This document shows positions 51,406 to 63,369 of a stretch of DNA of 64,000 bases, one piece after another. A program made the position numbers and the translations under genes. Source of the stretch: Cristatella mucedo (lineage: Eukaryota > Bryozoa > Phylactolaemata > Cristatellidae). The stretch is from NCBI GenBank assembly GCA_009760855.2, contig WPIO01000137.1, forward strand, positions 1 through 64,000, in the 5' to 3' direction. Within the stretch, counting starts at the first letter, position 1, and each line of letters starts with the position of its first letter. Under the pieces are notes generated by a model that searched no databases, was not told the DNA's origin, and saw only the letters and a program-made list of their open reading frames with translations.

Positions 51406-52049
51406 TCGACAATCTTTAACAACTATATTCTCCTAAGCAATTATAGGCCAGCACATTAACCACTGTGCTTAACCGGTGCTAATCGATTCTCAAGCTGGTC
51501 GCTATTCCTCACTATTAACCAAATAACTTTTTCAGTAAGTTGGTAAAAATCGTAAGGTGCCTCACTGTGGGGTACATTCAAGGTTGATCTTATGCTTCGA
51601 GAGGGCAATCATAGGGATATCAATAACATCGTACATGCCATCTAACAGACGACAAATTCTTTTCTTTGCCATCTGTGGTACTGTGTAGGAGGATTTTGTC
51701 TGGCCACAGCTTTTCCATTGTTGCTCCAACGTTACAGTCTATCTAGTTACACAAAGTCAGTTTTCGGTATCAATAGTATTAGGCATTTTAACGAAATGAC
51801 CCTATATCTTGTCTTTATCCTTGAACGTCGATTGGTGTTTCCTGAATGCAAAGGTTACTGAACCCTCCTGAACAGTGCCTGCTTCCGTGATGCACATTAA
51901 TAAATAAATGCATTCGGTGCAGCTAGCAAGAAATTGCACGGAAATAACACGAGAACCCTTCTTTAGATAAACTGATTGCAGTGCTAAGTGAATAATTTAC
52001 GTAAATATGTGGCCCATATATGTCCCAGTTATCGACCTTTATGCCGGAT
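51406..52049. other. No gene or repeat recognised
   Basis: Unique-looking AT-rich sequence between two LINE-A pieces. Confidence 0.4.
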
Positions 52050-52410
52050 CTTTAACATAACATCATGGAACTCCTTCCAACCTGCGTCAGAACATCCCCT
52101 GACCTGACCACATTAAAAAGAACTTATAAAACACAACTATTTAGGAGAGCATTTAGTGGGTCCCTGTGACTCGTTCTTCATGTGCTTAAGCGAGCTGACA
52201 CTGTATGCTGCCACTAATCACATTTGCATGCTGACACTGTGCATGTAACCCCTAACCATGTTATTTATTTTGTTTGTTTATCAAGCATGATATTACTCAC
52301 CATTCAATTGCATTTTCCTTTGTAACAAATATAAAGGACCTAGAAAGAGATTGAGTTCTCTGAGGGTGCTTTATCAAGTGCATTATTATTATTATTATTA
52401 TTATTAGTAT
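52050..52410 (+). mobile_element. LINE-A 3' end with long ATT tail
   Basis: CTTCCAACCTGCGTCAGAACATC, GACCTGACCACATTAAAAAG, the GCATGCTGACACTGTGCATG block and a tail of about nine ATT units at 52381-52407. The clean tail suggests a relatively young insertion. Confidence 0.8.
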
Positions 52411-53014
52411 AAAATCTCTTGTTCAGCTCCAAAAAAACCCCAAATCAACTAAACAATTGAATATGCACCCCTATCAAGGTCCTACTACTAGATCGGAGAG
52501 TGGCACTTAATCAGAATGTTCTGAGGGTTGTAAGCACTGGTATTACAAGCGAGCAACCCAGCAGCCCCTACTTCTCTACTAGTAGCACAACACTTGTAAC
52601 GTGCAAAGACCTGAAGCTAACAATAAGCCTGCAATAAAAACAGCAAAAAATGTCCAACAGCAAGAGCTAACGACACAACCATAATAGTAAAAGAATAACA
52701 ATAGCCAGTATTCTATCACCTTTGCACCCCTGTGACTTTCTGCCGACTCACTAATAGGCTCACAGCAGCTCACTCTCAGCTTTGTGCCCACCGAATGATG
52801 AACTGTCGTACCAAGGCGAGCAGTCAGGCACAAGCCTTTTACAGTTGCCAAGTCATAAGTAGAAGTAATCTCTATCCTACGCAATCATCTATGTTGCTGC
52901 TTCATAGCCCTGTCATAAGTCAGCATTAAAGCCCACAGTTTTCAATCGAGGCTTATTTTTCAAGCTCGTAATTCATAATTGCGTGGCATTACACCTGTGA
53001 ACCATTCGATTTTA

Positions 53015-53100
53015 CCTAACTTTCAGCAAATTTTAAGCGCTTAAAATAGATTTAGTTCTGTAATGGCTGTTTTAAAAACGTATTATCACTATTGTTATTT
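53015..53100 (+). mobile_element. LINE-A tail remnant
   Basis: AAATTTTAAGCGCTTAAAATAGATTTAGTTCTGTAATGG and a TATTATCACTATTGTTATT end. It is short and diverged. Confidence 0.4.
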
Positions 53101-53185
53101 CATCTGCTCACAATCCGTGCAACGACCCTAATATGACTGTTGTCGAAGTTCTAAGTAGCAGCTTCCCACTCTGTAAAGAAGTAAG

Positions 53186-53285
53186 GTACCTGAAATGACA
53201 CTTTGCCGGATTTTTGGCACTATAAACTTTGTTCTTCCACACGAGTGGCATGATGCAAATATTGACAATGGCAGTACATGCAACC
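53186..53285 (+). CDS. Weak candidate exon, possibly second receptor ectodomain
   Basis: A strong donor (TGCAACC|GTAAGT) ends an open frame that reads TLCRIFGTINFVLPHEWHDA, then NIDNGSTC. It leaves phase 1, as most ectodomain exons of the first receptor do. The upstream acceptor is unclear; TAAG at 53185 gives phase 0 entry but has a poor pyrimidine tract. No domain is recognised with confidence. Confidence 0.22.
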
Positions 53286-54123
53286 GTAAGTGCATAGTTA
53301 CATGTTCTAGCAGCAATCATCGTTTTATGTACTCAGTGGGAACCCAAAACAGTTGCCTGATCTCTATCTTAGAGAACAATATCGACCTAAAGATAATTAA
53401 TTAATTTGCAAGAAATTTGGCAAGTAATCTTTTCTTACATAAGCAGCCGCTACATAACCCAGTTAAGGCCCTCAAACTGTCTTTCGAGCTAAGCACGCCA
53501 TTTTACATTTACATACCTGAGTCGTCAGGTACACGGAAGCCACTCAAGTCTACTAGGGCTATGGAGGTCTGGACGCTGGTATTTTTCCCTTATTGAACCG
53601 CAAGCGCTCAATACTAAGTGATCCGTCAGATTACATGTGTGCATGAGTACAAAGCTAAGCAATATAGGCTTGTATGAGTTTATTGTCGGTTTTCTTACAG
53701 TCGCAAACAGCATATTCTAAGTAGAAAAGGCTTAAGTCTTGGCAACAGAGCATGAGTGTCCCAAAAGTTCAGGAACTAGTAACGCCTCAAAATAACTAAT
53801 GCCTGCACGTGACGAGTTTTAGGGTTTTGATTGATCGTAAGGTCTAACTGGGCGCCGAGCTTGGTTCACCTTCAGGAGTATTTTCAGACTTGGTTCATCC
53901 CGAAAACAATTTGGTGACTTTTGTAGCCATTGAAACTAAACAAGAAGGAAATATGATCCAAATGTCTCGTATTTATGAGAACAGTCCTACTGTGTAAATG
54001 CTGAGTAAAGGTTCCAGATAGAGTACTATATACGAACAGCTGAACTTATATCTATGCCAGACACAGCTTGCCTGTCTAATTTTTTAAGTCTCCCTATTGG
54101 TTTTTCTATCCATCTGATCTTTT

Positions 54124-54143
54124 TATATATATATATTATTTTA

Positions 54144-54190
<47 letters not shown>
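54124..54190. repeat. (TA)n microsatellite, interrupted
   Basis: TA runs broken by TTATTTTA near 54136, then uninterrupted to 54190. Confidence 0.95.
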
Positions 54191-54191
<1 letters not shown>

Positions 54192-54374
54192 CTGGTGGCA
54201 GGCTAGTAGTTGCTGTTGAGTTAGACCTTTCATAGTGAGCTCCATGATGTGGTGCCTGCAGAATAAAAGCTTCTGTCACCAGCATTCTTCAAGCAGAGGA
54301 ATAAACAGCTAATTAGTACTCCATACAGAATCTGGAGGCACGAAGACGCTGAAGTGTGTTAATTAGTTCCGCAA

Positions 54375-54545
54375 AGTCGTGACGATACTGTAGTCAAGGC
54401 CGTTGCTTTTCAGGACCTCGATCCCGAGTTTATGGGTTCAAATCATGTGGCCGGTGATTCTTGATCGTCCCTACGAGCAGTTCCGATCGTCGTAAAGGCT
54501 CTTTTGTCGTCGAACAAAAGAGGCTGTTAAATCATCTAGTATTAC
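54375..54545 (+). mobile_element. tRNA-derived SINE copy 6
   Basis: Plus strand: CCGTTGCTTTTCAGGACCTCG, GTTTATGGGTTCAAATCATG (B box), body CGTCGTAAAGGCTCTTTTGTCG and end AAAAGAGGCTGTTAAATCATCTAGTATTACTTATTAC. Confidence 0.75.
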
Positions 54546-54559
54546 TTATTACTTTATTA

Positions 54560-55835
54560 AAGCATTTAGGCTTGTGTGAGTGATCCTGGAGAATTTCTAC
54601 AGCCCACTAGAAGCCTGGGCGGCTTTTGGTAGTCATTAGGTAGCCAACATACTTCCTCTCTCCCAGCAAAGAGAAACTGAGAAACATCTGAGTCAGGAGA
54701 ACAATAGAGGTATTGAGGCTGAAAAGATATGCTATAATCGGCAGAAGAAGAATAGTTGCCGTAGCCTAAAAGTCGTGGAAGTGAGTTCCATAGTATAGGA
54801 TGGCCAGAGCTAAAGTTTCTGTCTCTAACGGTGTTCAAGCTGAGGAGCCCAAAAGCTGACTTGTTGTACATATATGACCCGTCGGAAGGAGGCTTAAATT
54901 GGGGCAGCAGTTCAGCTTGGTATGGATTAGCCAACCCATAGCGGGCTTTGTGAGTCAGAGTAAGAATCATGCTTTATATCTGTTGATAAATGGCAGCAAT
55001 TCCAGATCTCTTAGTAATCAAGACGAATGATAGGTTATTTTCTGGGATTAGTATAACACTGCAGCAGCCGTATGCATCGAAAGTGTCAGAAACCCAGTAG
55101 CTATTTTTAGAATACCAGTAAAATAGATGTTAATACACTGGCTGAAATAAAAGGGAGGCTGGTTAATTTTTGAGCCGCTGTGATAGGCTGGTCGTAATAT
55201 AAGATATAAATCATAAATCTTTACTAGCTGCGGAAGCAGTCTTCAAGACAAACCTTTCCCAGTTTAGGCTGGCTTTGAGCATGACACCTACATTCCGCAA
55301 ACCAAGAAACGGTCGCACAACACCATCCCTGATTATTAGATCTAAGCCTTCATAATTCAGTACCAACCTTGGGCATGCACTGGGAGTAGCAGTGTCGTTT
55401 TATCATCTTTAGTATTGGGAAACTCATCGAAGATCAAATGTCTTGGCGGCTAGCATTCATTTATTCAATTGCTGCAGCATATTCAGACGGTTTAAATAAG
55501 CAATAAAGCTCAGTATCGTCAAAATACATTCAAACTTCCCTCGAAAGAATCGCGTTTATCAGAGGTGGAGGCTATGTGGTAAACAGCAACCGACCGATTA
55601 ATCACCCTAGAATGATTCCAAACACCCCACACAACACGGATTAAACACGATCAGTCGATTGTGCTAGCAGCCATGCTTGTGCCTCGTCTGATAAACTATT
55701 TGCTATTTTCAATCTTTTCAAGTAGGATGGTGTGATCATTGGTGTCAAAGGCAGGTGATAGATCTACAAGCACAATTCCGGTTTTAATCTGGTCTGTTTT
55801 ACGTCGTCATAAAATGTCTTTGATTAAATGGATGA
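54560..55835 (-). mobile_element. LINE-B fragment including reverse-transcriptase motif
   Basis: On the minus strand, KTGIVLVDLSPAFDTNDHT (reverse-transcriptase block near 55770) lies upstream of diverged sequence. The C-terminal ILTLTHKARYGLANPYQAEL and FSSGHPILWNSLPRLL region follows at 54750-54970. Many stops interrupt it. The tRNA-SINE at 54375-54545 ends just beyond its 3' side. Confidence 0.7.
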
Positions 55836-56329
55836 TAGCGATTTCAGCAAATTTCTGCTGCTTAAGCATTTGTTAAAATTTTTCGGAAGATTTACAATCA
55901 CCTGTGTATGCCAATAACTGCCTGATGAAATTACTTTCAAAAATATTGTACAGCAAGGAAGCAGTAGAACTGGGCAGTAGGTTGAAAGTGCATCTGTATG
56001 TAATCCAGGCATTTTATGTACCAGTCAAACGATTGCCGATTTGAAAAACTTTGAAATAGTTTTGCTCTCACGTAAGCGAATAGTCCTGCCAGCAATATGT
56101 GGTTGAGTCTTAAGGAATGATAATTTGCCCTAGTTATGCATCTTGATGAAGCCGGTTTTTTGTAGGTATATGATAACCTTATTAAACTTTACCTGGTACC
56201 AGGCACATGTATATCATAAGTAGGCAGCAGCCCTGATTCGAAAATTGTCCATTTTTGTCGTTTGTTAAATTCAGGTCATGACAATTAAAATCTCTTTGAA
56301 TGGGTAACTTTTTGGATAATAATACAAAT

Positions 56330-56475
56330 AATTATTCGTTTCATATACGCCTTCAAAGTATTCAATCTCTTTATAGGCACTCTAAAGTTGCTGCAAAGGA
56401 AGCATAATTGAATGGTTGGTAGTAGCACGCCCAATGACAATAAGTATAACCTGGTTAGGTGTTGCATGCACATGG
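56330..56475 (-). mobile_element. LINE-A 3' end fragment
   Basis: CAAAGTATTCAATCTCTTTATAGG, CTAAAGTTGCTGCAAAGGAAGC and GGTTGGTAGTAGCACGC blocks of the 3' untranslated region. Confidence 0.6.
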
Positions 56476-56584
56476 CCGAATGAATAGACTATTAAAAAAC
56501 AGTCATGTATTCATTATAACCATTAAAAATATCGCACTTAAAGAATTCAATATTTCAATGGGACAATTATTTTCTCATTTACAG

Positions 56585-56637
56585 GAAGCTTCGTAGTTAA
56601 GAAAAATCCTCCAATTTGTGCTAAGCCCAACTTTATT
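56585..56637 (+). CDS. Weak candidate exon after a strong acceptor
   Basis: TTATTTTCTCATTTACAG is a strong acceptor. The phase 1 frame reads SFVVKKNPPICAKPNFI to a GTATGG site at 56638 (phase 0 out), and stays open for about 45 further codons if that donor is not used. The phase class 1-to-0 equals that of the exon at 16365. No homology can be claimed; an AT-rich chance frame is the alternative. Confidence 0.22.
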
Positions 56638-57554
56638 GTATGGTTATCAGCCTGGCTAGATTTAAAACAAAAATTCTGTTTTCTATCTGCAGATAAGCTA
56701 AAACAATTCCAAAAGCCAGTCATACATATATTTACTGCTTTTCATCTGGACTTGATTTTACGTTTAGCAGTAGTTGTTAGCTTCTGATAGGGGCTATCAT
56801 CTTTCTAAGTCTATTGGCAATATCATCTAGCTACTCAGTGAATATCGACCTGTAGTAATTAGAAGTATAATTGTTGATGATGCAAGGTAATAAAACACAA
56901 TGATATAATTTCAACAATTCTAAACCACAGATAACATGATTAAATTTTGCTGTAAATAAATATTCTATAACTGTAATGTAACCGCTAACCGAGCAAGTGG
57001 GCTGATTTGCTGAAAGCCTTTCATAACACGTCACCATTTAAATAATATAGGGTTCACCCGCAATTGCTCTACTTTATTCTATTGGCAAGGCAAATTAAAA
57101 TGCAACCAGCGGCATGTTAGCATTAATATGATCACTCACCTGCAGGCTTGGTAGATTTAAGAAAAAGTTTTGGTGTAAGAAAATTAAAGGAAAGATCGCA
57201 AGTCACAAAGGAATTAACATACCTTGATAGAAAACGAGATGCAAAAAACGGTTGAAATTGGGAAAACCTTATTAGCTAATTCTTCAAACAAGTTCGGAGT
57301 TGCTTGATGACTCTAAGTCAACGATATACCAGAGTACCGGAATAGTACTATAAAATGCCTGCATTGCATGCTAACCCAGTAGCAATTGTCCACCTAAACT
57401 AACTGAAAAAGCACGCTTTCAGCTTTTCAATAGTAGCCCACAGAAAAATGCACAATTTTGCAAGAGTCAGTTCGTTCTATCGGCAATAAATGCAAGCCAT
57501 ACCAGTTACGCAGACACTGAGCCTTTTAAGATTTGGAAGCATGAACAACTCTTA

Positions 57555-57780
57555 ACGGTAATGATCATGATAATGCACTTGATAAAGGGCCCTCAGAGAA
57601 CTCAATCTCTTTCTAGGTGCTTTACATTGGCTGCAGTGGGAAACGGGATTAAATAGTGAGTAGTAGCATGCGTGATCAAAAAACCATGAATGAAATGGTT
57701 AGAAGTGACACGTCAAGGGTCAGCATGCAAGAGCGGTTAGTGACAGCATAAAACAGTGTCAGCACAGAGATTGTTTTAAT
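57555..57780 (-). mobile_element. LINE-A 3' end fragment
   Basis: It has the family's tail sequence (GATAAAG...CCTCAGAGAACTCAATCTCTTTCTAGG as seen on the + strand) plus the GTCAGCATGCA-type repeats of the 3' untranslated region. It lies just beyond the 3' end of the near-full-length copy, in the same orientation. Confidence 0.7.
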
Positions 57781-57859
57781 TCAGAAGCTGAAATATTAAA
57801 ATTGCCACAAACTTTGCTCCAGCATCCTAGTTATTAGCTGAGACGAACAAAAATAAAAT

Positions 57860-60800
57860 ACATGCAGCTCTTTACGTTTGCTGAAAACGGGAATGCAATT
57901 GAATGGTGAGTAAAATCATTCTTGATAAACAAACAAAAGGAATAACATAGTTAGGGGTGACATGCACAGGGTCAGCATGCAAATGTGGTTATTGGCAGCA
58001 TGCACAGTGTCAGCACGCATAAGCACATCAAGGACGAATCACAATGACCCACTCAATGCTGTCCTAAATAGGTGTGTTTTTAAATTCTTTTTCAATGTGG
58101 TCAGGTCAGTGGATGTTCTGACGCAGGCCGGGGGACAGTTGCAGGCTTTGGGAGCATTCAAACTGAATGCATGGTCTTCAAAGGATTTGAGATTTCTACG
58201 AGGTATTCGAAGACTGTTAGATTCCGAAAAGCGGGTGGTACGATGCCTGGCCTGATGGGGGAGTATATCTGAGAGATAGGCTGCAGCAATAGAATGAAGG
58301 GACATAAATGTGAGCTACACAACCTTGAAGTCAATCCCTTGCTTGACCGGTTGCCAGTACAGGTCGGCGAGAACTGGAGTGCTGTGGCAACTGTGAAGCT
58401 CACGACAGACAAGCCTTGCTGTGGAGTTTTGAGCCAGCCTCAATCGCCTGATTGCACATGCCGGTAGGCCAGCGAGCAGTGAGTTGTGGAAGTCGAGATG
58501 GGATGTCACGAATACATGGACCAACTTAGATGTCGTATCCTTATATAAACAAGTCTGAATTTTTGCAACGTTAGTAAGCTGAAAATAGGCAGATTGGACT
58601 GTGGAGCTGATATGGTCGTCTAACAAGAGCTGGCTTTGGAGTATGACACCTAGATTTTGAGCTGATTCAACTGGAGATATGCGGGCACAGCCAATTTTAA
58701 GTCTGCCTTTCTAATTTCTAAATATCACTGGTTTTTCCGAAAATTAGTACGCTAGTTCTATCGTCATTTAGTTTTAGAAAATCTGCTGCCGTCCTTGTGC
58801 TGATGTCGTCCATACATGCTGCAAGTAAGGCTAGAGAATTTGAGGTGCTCGAAGGCTAGGAGGGATCAAAGCAAAGGTACAACTGATTGTCATCCGCATA
58901 GAAGTGAAAGCCTAGATTGTGCTTGGCAATCACATCAGCAACAGTGAGAGTATAAGCCGTGAAAAGAACCGGACCTAGCAGGGAGCCTGGGATACCCCAT
59001 ATTTCGTTGGTACCTCGTAAGATCTTTGTCGATTCACGTCAATACTCTGGAGTCTCCCACTGAGATAGGACCTGAACAACTCCAAAGCAGTACCAGTGAT
59101 GCCCATGCGAGATGATATGCAATCTAGAAGAACTTTGTGATCGATGGTATATAAAGTTGCCGAAAGATCGAGCAAAACAAGCAGAGACATTCTACTCATG
59201 TCTGCATTCCTAAGTAGGTCAATGTATACCCTAAGCAATGCTGACTCTGTGGAGTGATTACCTCTAAAGCCAAACTGGAACTTACCAGCAAGGTGTGAGG
59301 TTACGATATATGATTTTAGCTAGTCCGCCACGACAGGTTCCGGTGTCTTTGACGGGAATGGTAGAATACAGACCGGGCGGAAGTTTGTTATGTTCTCTTG
59401 GTCTAGTGTCACGTTCCTGAGAAGTGACCTGACTACAGCTTTTTTGAGAGGTGCTGGCACATGACCTGAGGCTAATGACATATTAATGACGTTCGTTATG
59501 CATGGCAGGAGCAGATCAATGCAACGTAGAAGCACGACAGTGGGATTAGAGTCCAGAGGACTGGTTGCCTCCTTTGATTGAGATAAAACTTCAGGACTCG
59601 ATCACTACTGACCTGCTTCAATGTAGACATTGAGGTTCAGCCAGGTATCGGGGAACATAATTGTAGTGGGAGGTTGTCATCGCAAGGATAGATTCCCTGA
59701 TCTTGTCTATCTTTTGCACAAAGAATCGAGAGATGCGTTTGGCTAGATTGTCACAAGGATCATCAGGTAACGAGATAACCTGGGAGCGGTTGAGGAGATG
59801 TTTAATCGTCGACATCGGCACGTTTGGATCGTGCATCTCTGATTCAACACTGTTTCTATAGAAGCTAGACTTGGCCTTTGCTAGGATCATTTTATCGTCA
59901 TCATTTAGGATCGTTTGGTACGACCTACAGTAATCTTCATATGCCTGTCGATGGATAGCCAGTCCAGATCTTTTGTATGTTTTTTAAAGCTTTCGCTTAG
60001 TAGACCTGGCTAGCTCAATGTCTATGGTAAACCATAGGCCGTCTGGGCGGGGGCGCACACAGCGCTTTGTCAGAGGTCCAAGCTCGTCGAGCGTGTCAGC
60101 TAGTGTCGTTTTGTAGCTTTCTACCAATTATGGCAGATCGGAGGTAGGACTGATCCACAGAGGTGAAGCAGAAATTCTCTCACGGACAGCAGCGATGTCA
60201 AGGGTCTCGAGGTTTTGCGATTCCCAGGTTAGTTTAGAGGAGGAGATTGGCACACACTCTAGATTTAATAAGATCTGCATGTGATCAGATAAGCAAGATT
60301 TGATTATAATTGGTGATGACAAAGTTCAGTTATATGAGAAAATCTGGTCGAGAGTGTGATCCTTGAAGCGAGTAGGGCCATGCATATGTGCCACAAGAGA
60401 CAATGAGTCAGTCAATGGATGAAAATCAGTGCTGAAAGAGTCAGATAAGTTATTAAAGTGAACGTTGAAATCACCCATAACGAGGAACAATCGAGTTCTT
60501 GAACACGGAATCAGAATGAGATCGAAGAAATCTGAGATAAACGAGGATTTGGTACCTGGTGGGCGATAGACTACTGCTACCATCGGTAGCTTGTTTTCGG
60601 ATGAGACGAAGGCATTTTATTATAAAGAATGCTTCGAGGGTACTACAAATGGCTTGAAGTTGCATTTCGAGAGCACAATAATATCAAATCTGCCTCCAGT
60701 TTTGATTGATCTAGAGGTGTGTAAGAACGAGAAACCAGATGGGGTTGAGTCTTTTATTGTCGGGCAGCTTATCGATTTTAGCCAAGTTTCAGTTAGGGCG

Positions 60801-61055
60801 AGCAATTCCATACCGTTTTCAGGAATACGGTCACTTACTAAAAGAGGCTTATTGCATGTTGAGCGAGAATTCCAAAGGCAAGCGTTAAGTCTGGCAGATG
60901 GAGTCTCAACCGGACTGATGACCACTAAGTTAGAGAGATTTAAAGTGAAGCATGTGAGGGAGCGTGCTGAGCGGTTTGAGATAATGCTAGGAATATCAAA
61001 CGAGTGGGTACTTAGCTCTCAGTTCCTAACCAATGAGTGGCGTCCGAGCTAGCGG
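57860..61055 (-). mobile_element. Near-full-length broken LINE, family A (CR1/L2-like non-LTR retrotransposon)
   Basis: Read on the minus strand, the order is an endonuclease (LLALTETWL near 60780, VAVVYRPPGT near 60570, GDFNVHF near 60475), then reverse transcriptase (LLVLLDLSATLYTIDH near 59175, the catalytic FYADDNQLYL near 58890). The C-terminal region follows, ending HLFRTAL at about 58040, and then a 3' untranslated part. From 60925 to about 59618 the frame is constant with several stops; from about 59535 to 58039 it is constant in a second frame. One frameshift plus at least six stop codons therefore inactivate it. Single-ORF layout with an AP-endonuclease and ATT-type tail fits the CR1/L2/Jockey group; the exact clade is not decided. 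Confidence 0.85.
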
Positions 61056-62309
61056 TTCCGGCCACTATGGTGATGCTTTTGTTTTGTTAATACATAGTTC
61101 ATGAATCTTAGCAACAACATAAATCTCTAGGAATGCATCTGATCTATGCTGACGAAGCGATAACAGTTGCTGACGATCATAATTATCGTGCAGGTTACTA
61201 GCAGGTGGTGTAGCTCAGGCAGCTGCCTGGGTGGGAGGCCCAGCAGCTCGAAGCGATTAGCGTTTAGATATCCACGGGCACGTAATTTCTTACAGGCTAC
61301 GGTCAAATAACAATCAGAATAACTTTAAACAGGTCTTATCTGTATCGTTTCCGTAAACGATGTTTGCAAGAACTTCGGTTTTCGGAACAATTTTGCAACG
61401 AACACGAATGCCTGTTAGAGCACTATAAGTAAGGAGGCGAGAAAATGTATCTTAATTAATAGAGTTTTGAAATAGTATCTTTCATTAGGTATAAGGAAGT
61501 ATTGTTTTTATCGGATATTTATTGTTCGACAGAAATTCTGACTAATGATTGCAGGAAACTTGGAAGTTTACTAAATCATATGCAGAATAAATCTGCTAGA
61601 AGTCAAATATAGGTTCAGAATCAACTTTAATTAATCGCCAGAGCCAGTGCTGTTGCATTCAAAGAAAAATTTCCTCATAAAAAAAACTTCAAAACTTCCT
61701 TGCTGTTATTGCCAAGGGATTAACTGTGAAAATAATCAGGGTCTTGGCCGGAAGACAATTTAAACTAGACCCTCGAAGGAGTAGGATGAGCGATAACATC
61801 TCTTAAGCGATAATAGCTACTCTGCTGCAGTGGACGATGACACATCTTTTAGGACCATCCTGAGCAGCAATTAGGAGGTTGGTCCTTGCTCTCTTGACTT
61901 GGCTATGCTTCCAACTTTCTCTTTTTTTCGTAAGATGCAGCCTGTTGACTACTGAATGCGTTCCAAAAGCTGTGTAGGCTGAGAGCACACTTTAAATAAA
62001 CTCTCTAGGGTAAGGCATACATAGTCTTTGTGGCTTTGTATACTTGCAGACGGAGATTCATCGCCCTACAAATCTCTTTGATTTAAGGTTGTAAAACGTT
62101 AGTATGGCAACTAAAAAATTAAGCTTGCAATTTTCCTCTCTGGCTTCTGCAATAGAAATGATGGGCTCAAGAAAATAGACTACACTTCCAATTGGAGCTT
62201 CGATTTTACGATTCAAAAAACATTTGAGATTAGCACCATCTACCTGTGGCAAAGACCCGAATCTTTATAAAATATGGCAAGGGTAGCCAAGAAAGCTCGA
62301 TAACTTTCG
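61056..62309. other. Probable intron upstream of the second transmembrane exon
   Basis: The first roughly 200 bases may include the 5' untranslated region of the LINE-A copy ending at about 61055. No exon is identified. A possible acceptor at 61552 (GATTGCAG) leads to early stops. Confidence 0.35.
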
Positions 62310-62717
62310 TTAGCCAACGTACAAGCATGCAAGGAGTGAGCTCAGAAACACAGCCGCCAGTTCCAACTGCAGTGTGGAGGATTTAAGATTATACGTCGGC
62401 TGAGGTCCCACTGCTAAGTTAAGATTACCGGCGTAATTATGGAAAAGATGCCGAGTGATTTTGCCTGCTAAATCATCCGTTGCAACTCCGAAAACAGCGA
62501 AAGTCCACGACGGCCTGAAATGCAACGTTGTAATTAAATAGAAGCGAGCGCTACTGTTGGTAGTAATTTCCAATTCGCGTGCAGTGGTTTTCATGCTGTA
62601 TAATTTGCATTTTGGACTGTTTAGTGTGAGTTTCAACTTGCTAGAATGTCTGCAGAGATTTCCAAACAGCCTACCGCAGGAATTGATTCGGTTGCCATAG
62701 TTGTGTGAGTGCATCAT
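62310..62717 (-). other. Uncharacterised open frame (135 codons), minus strand, hydrophobic C terminus
   Basis: The frame starts MMHSHNYGNRINSCGRLFGN. Its middle part, with NSSARFYLITTLHFRPSW, looks amphipathic, and it ends in a hydrophobic run (ELAAVFLSSLLACLYVG) just before the stop, as in GPI-anchored or tail-anchored proteins. No family is recognised. The stretch is slightly richer in GC than its surroundings. It lies 220 bases upstream, on the opposite strand, of the second transmembrane exon. Chance remains a real alternative. Confidence 0.2.
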
Positions 62718-62936
62718 AACCTATGGTGGCAATTGTATGTCGGCTACCAAGGAGGCTTCTGCTGAATCTTCATACAACCTCAGCATTAGTGACTACGTTG
62801 CCTGCTTGCTTACGTATTATTCATACTATGTCGTTTTCTGCTCGTTTTCTTGCATAGGAAATGCCAGATTGGAAGCTAATTTTCAAATAAATACTTGCGT
62901 TTCTAGTCATAACCTTTGGCTGGCTTGCTTTTTCAG

Positions 62937-63063
62937 AGCCCTTACCTACATCGACTTCTGTCATACCCATTTCTTCGACTCGACATGAGGGCATAATTAT
63001 CGGCAGTTGTGTTGGTGCAGCCCTGCTGGTGGTTATGGTCGCTGCCGTCATTTTTGTCCAAAG
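62937..63063 (+). CDS. Transmembrane exon of a second, paralogous receptor
   Basis: The acceptor is GCTTGCTTTTTCAG|AG and the donor CAAAG|GTTATT (GT present, weak consensus). Phase 1 in, phase 2 out, 127 bases. The peptide is PLPTSTSVIPISSTRHEG, followed by IIIGSCVGAALLVVMVAAV and IFVQR. A proline/serine/threonine stalk leads into about 23 hydrophobic residues and a basic stop-transfer end. The phase pattern, the Ser/Thr-rich linker and the GS--GA-L core resemble the exon at 23504, so this is most likely the matching exon of a tandem paralogue whose tail lies beyond the window. Confidence 0.7.
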
Positions 63064-63369
63064 GTTATTTCCATTATCAACTGTTGTATTTTGTATTTTG
63101 TATGTGCAATTATGACGCGATAATGTTCCAGTGAACCACATAAAAAATGCAGTCACATTGTAGCCAAATGCATTCGTGCTATCTACCAAGTTGTAGACGC
63201 TATAGCTTAGGCAAATGTAGGGTAAACTGAAGAGACTTGGTATTGTTCTGGAGAGGCGATGACATTGTTTTCTCCTCCGTTAAAAAAAGGTTATTCGTGG
63301 CAGCACAGAGTGATTGATGATGCTCTTTTTGTTATTACTACGTGAGCAGCTCCTTCTAGTTCCGGTGGT

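Noticed and set aside
61196-61255. GTGTAGCTCAGGCAGC...CTCGAAGC resembling a tRNA gene
   Set aside because: Only about 50 bases span the A-box-like and B-box-like parts, the B box is poor and no cloverleaf can be drawn.
43720-62900. Kinase domain expected if the receptor were a receptor tyrosine kinase
   Set aside because: No HRDL, DFG or glycine-loop signature was found in any frame I read; the visible tail is short.
62701-62930. CECIITYGGNC frame as the stalk exon of the second receptor
   Set aside because: The good donor in it (GTATGT after AAT T) would create a TAG stop when joined to 62937, and the other donor is very weak.
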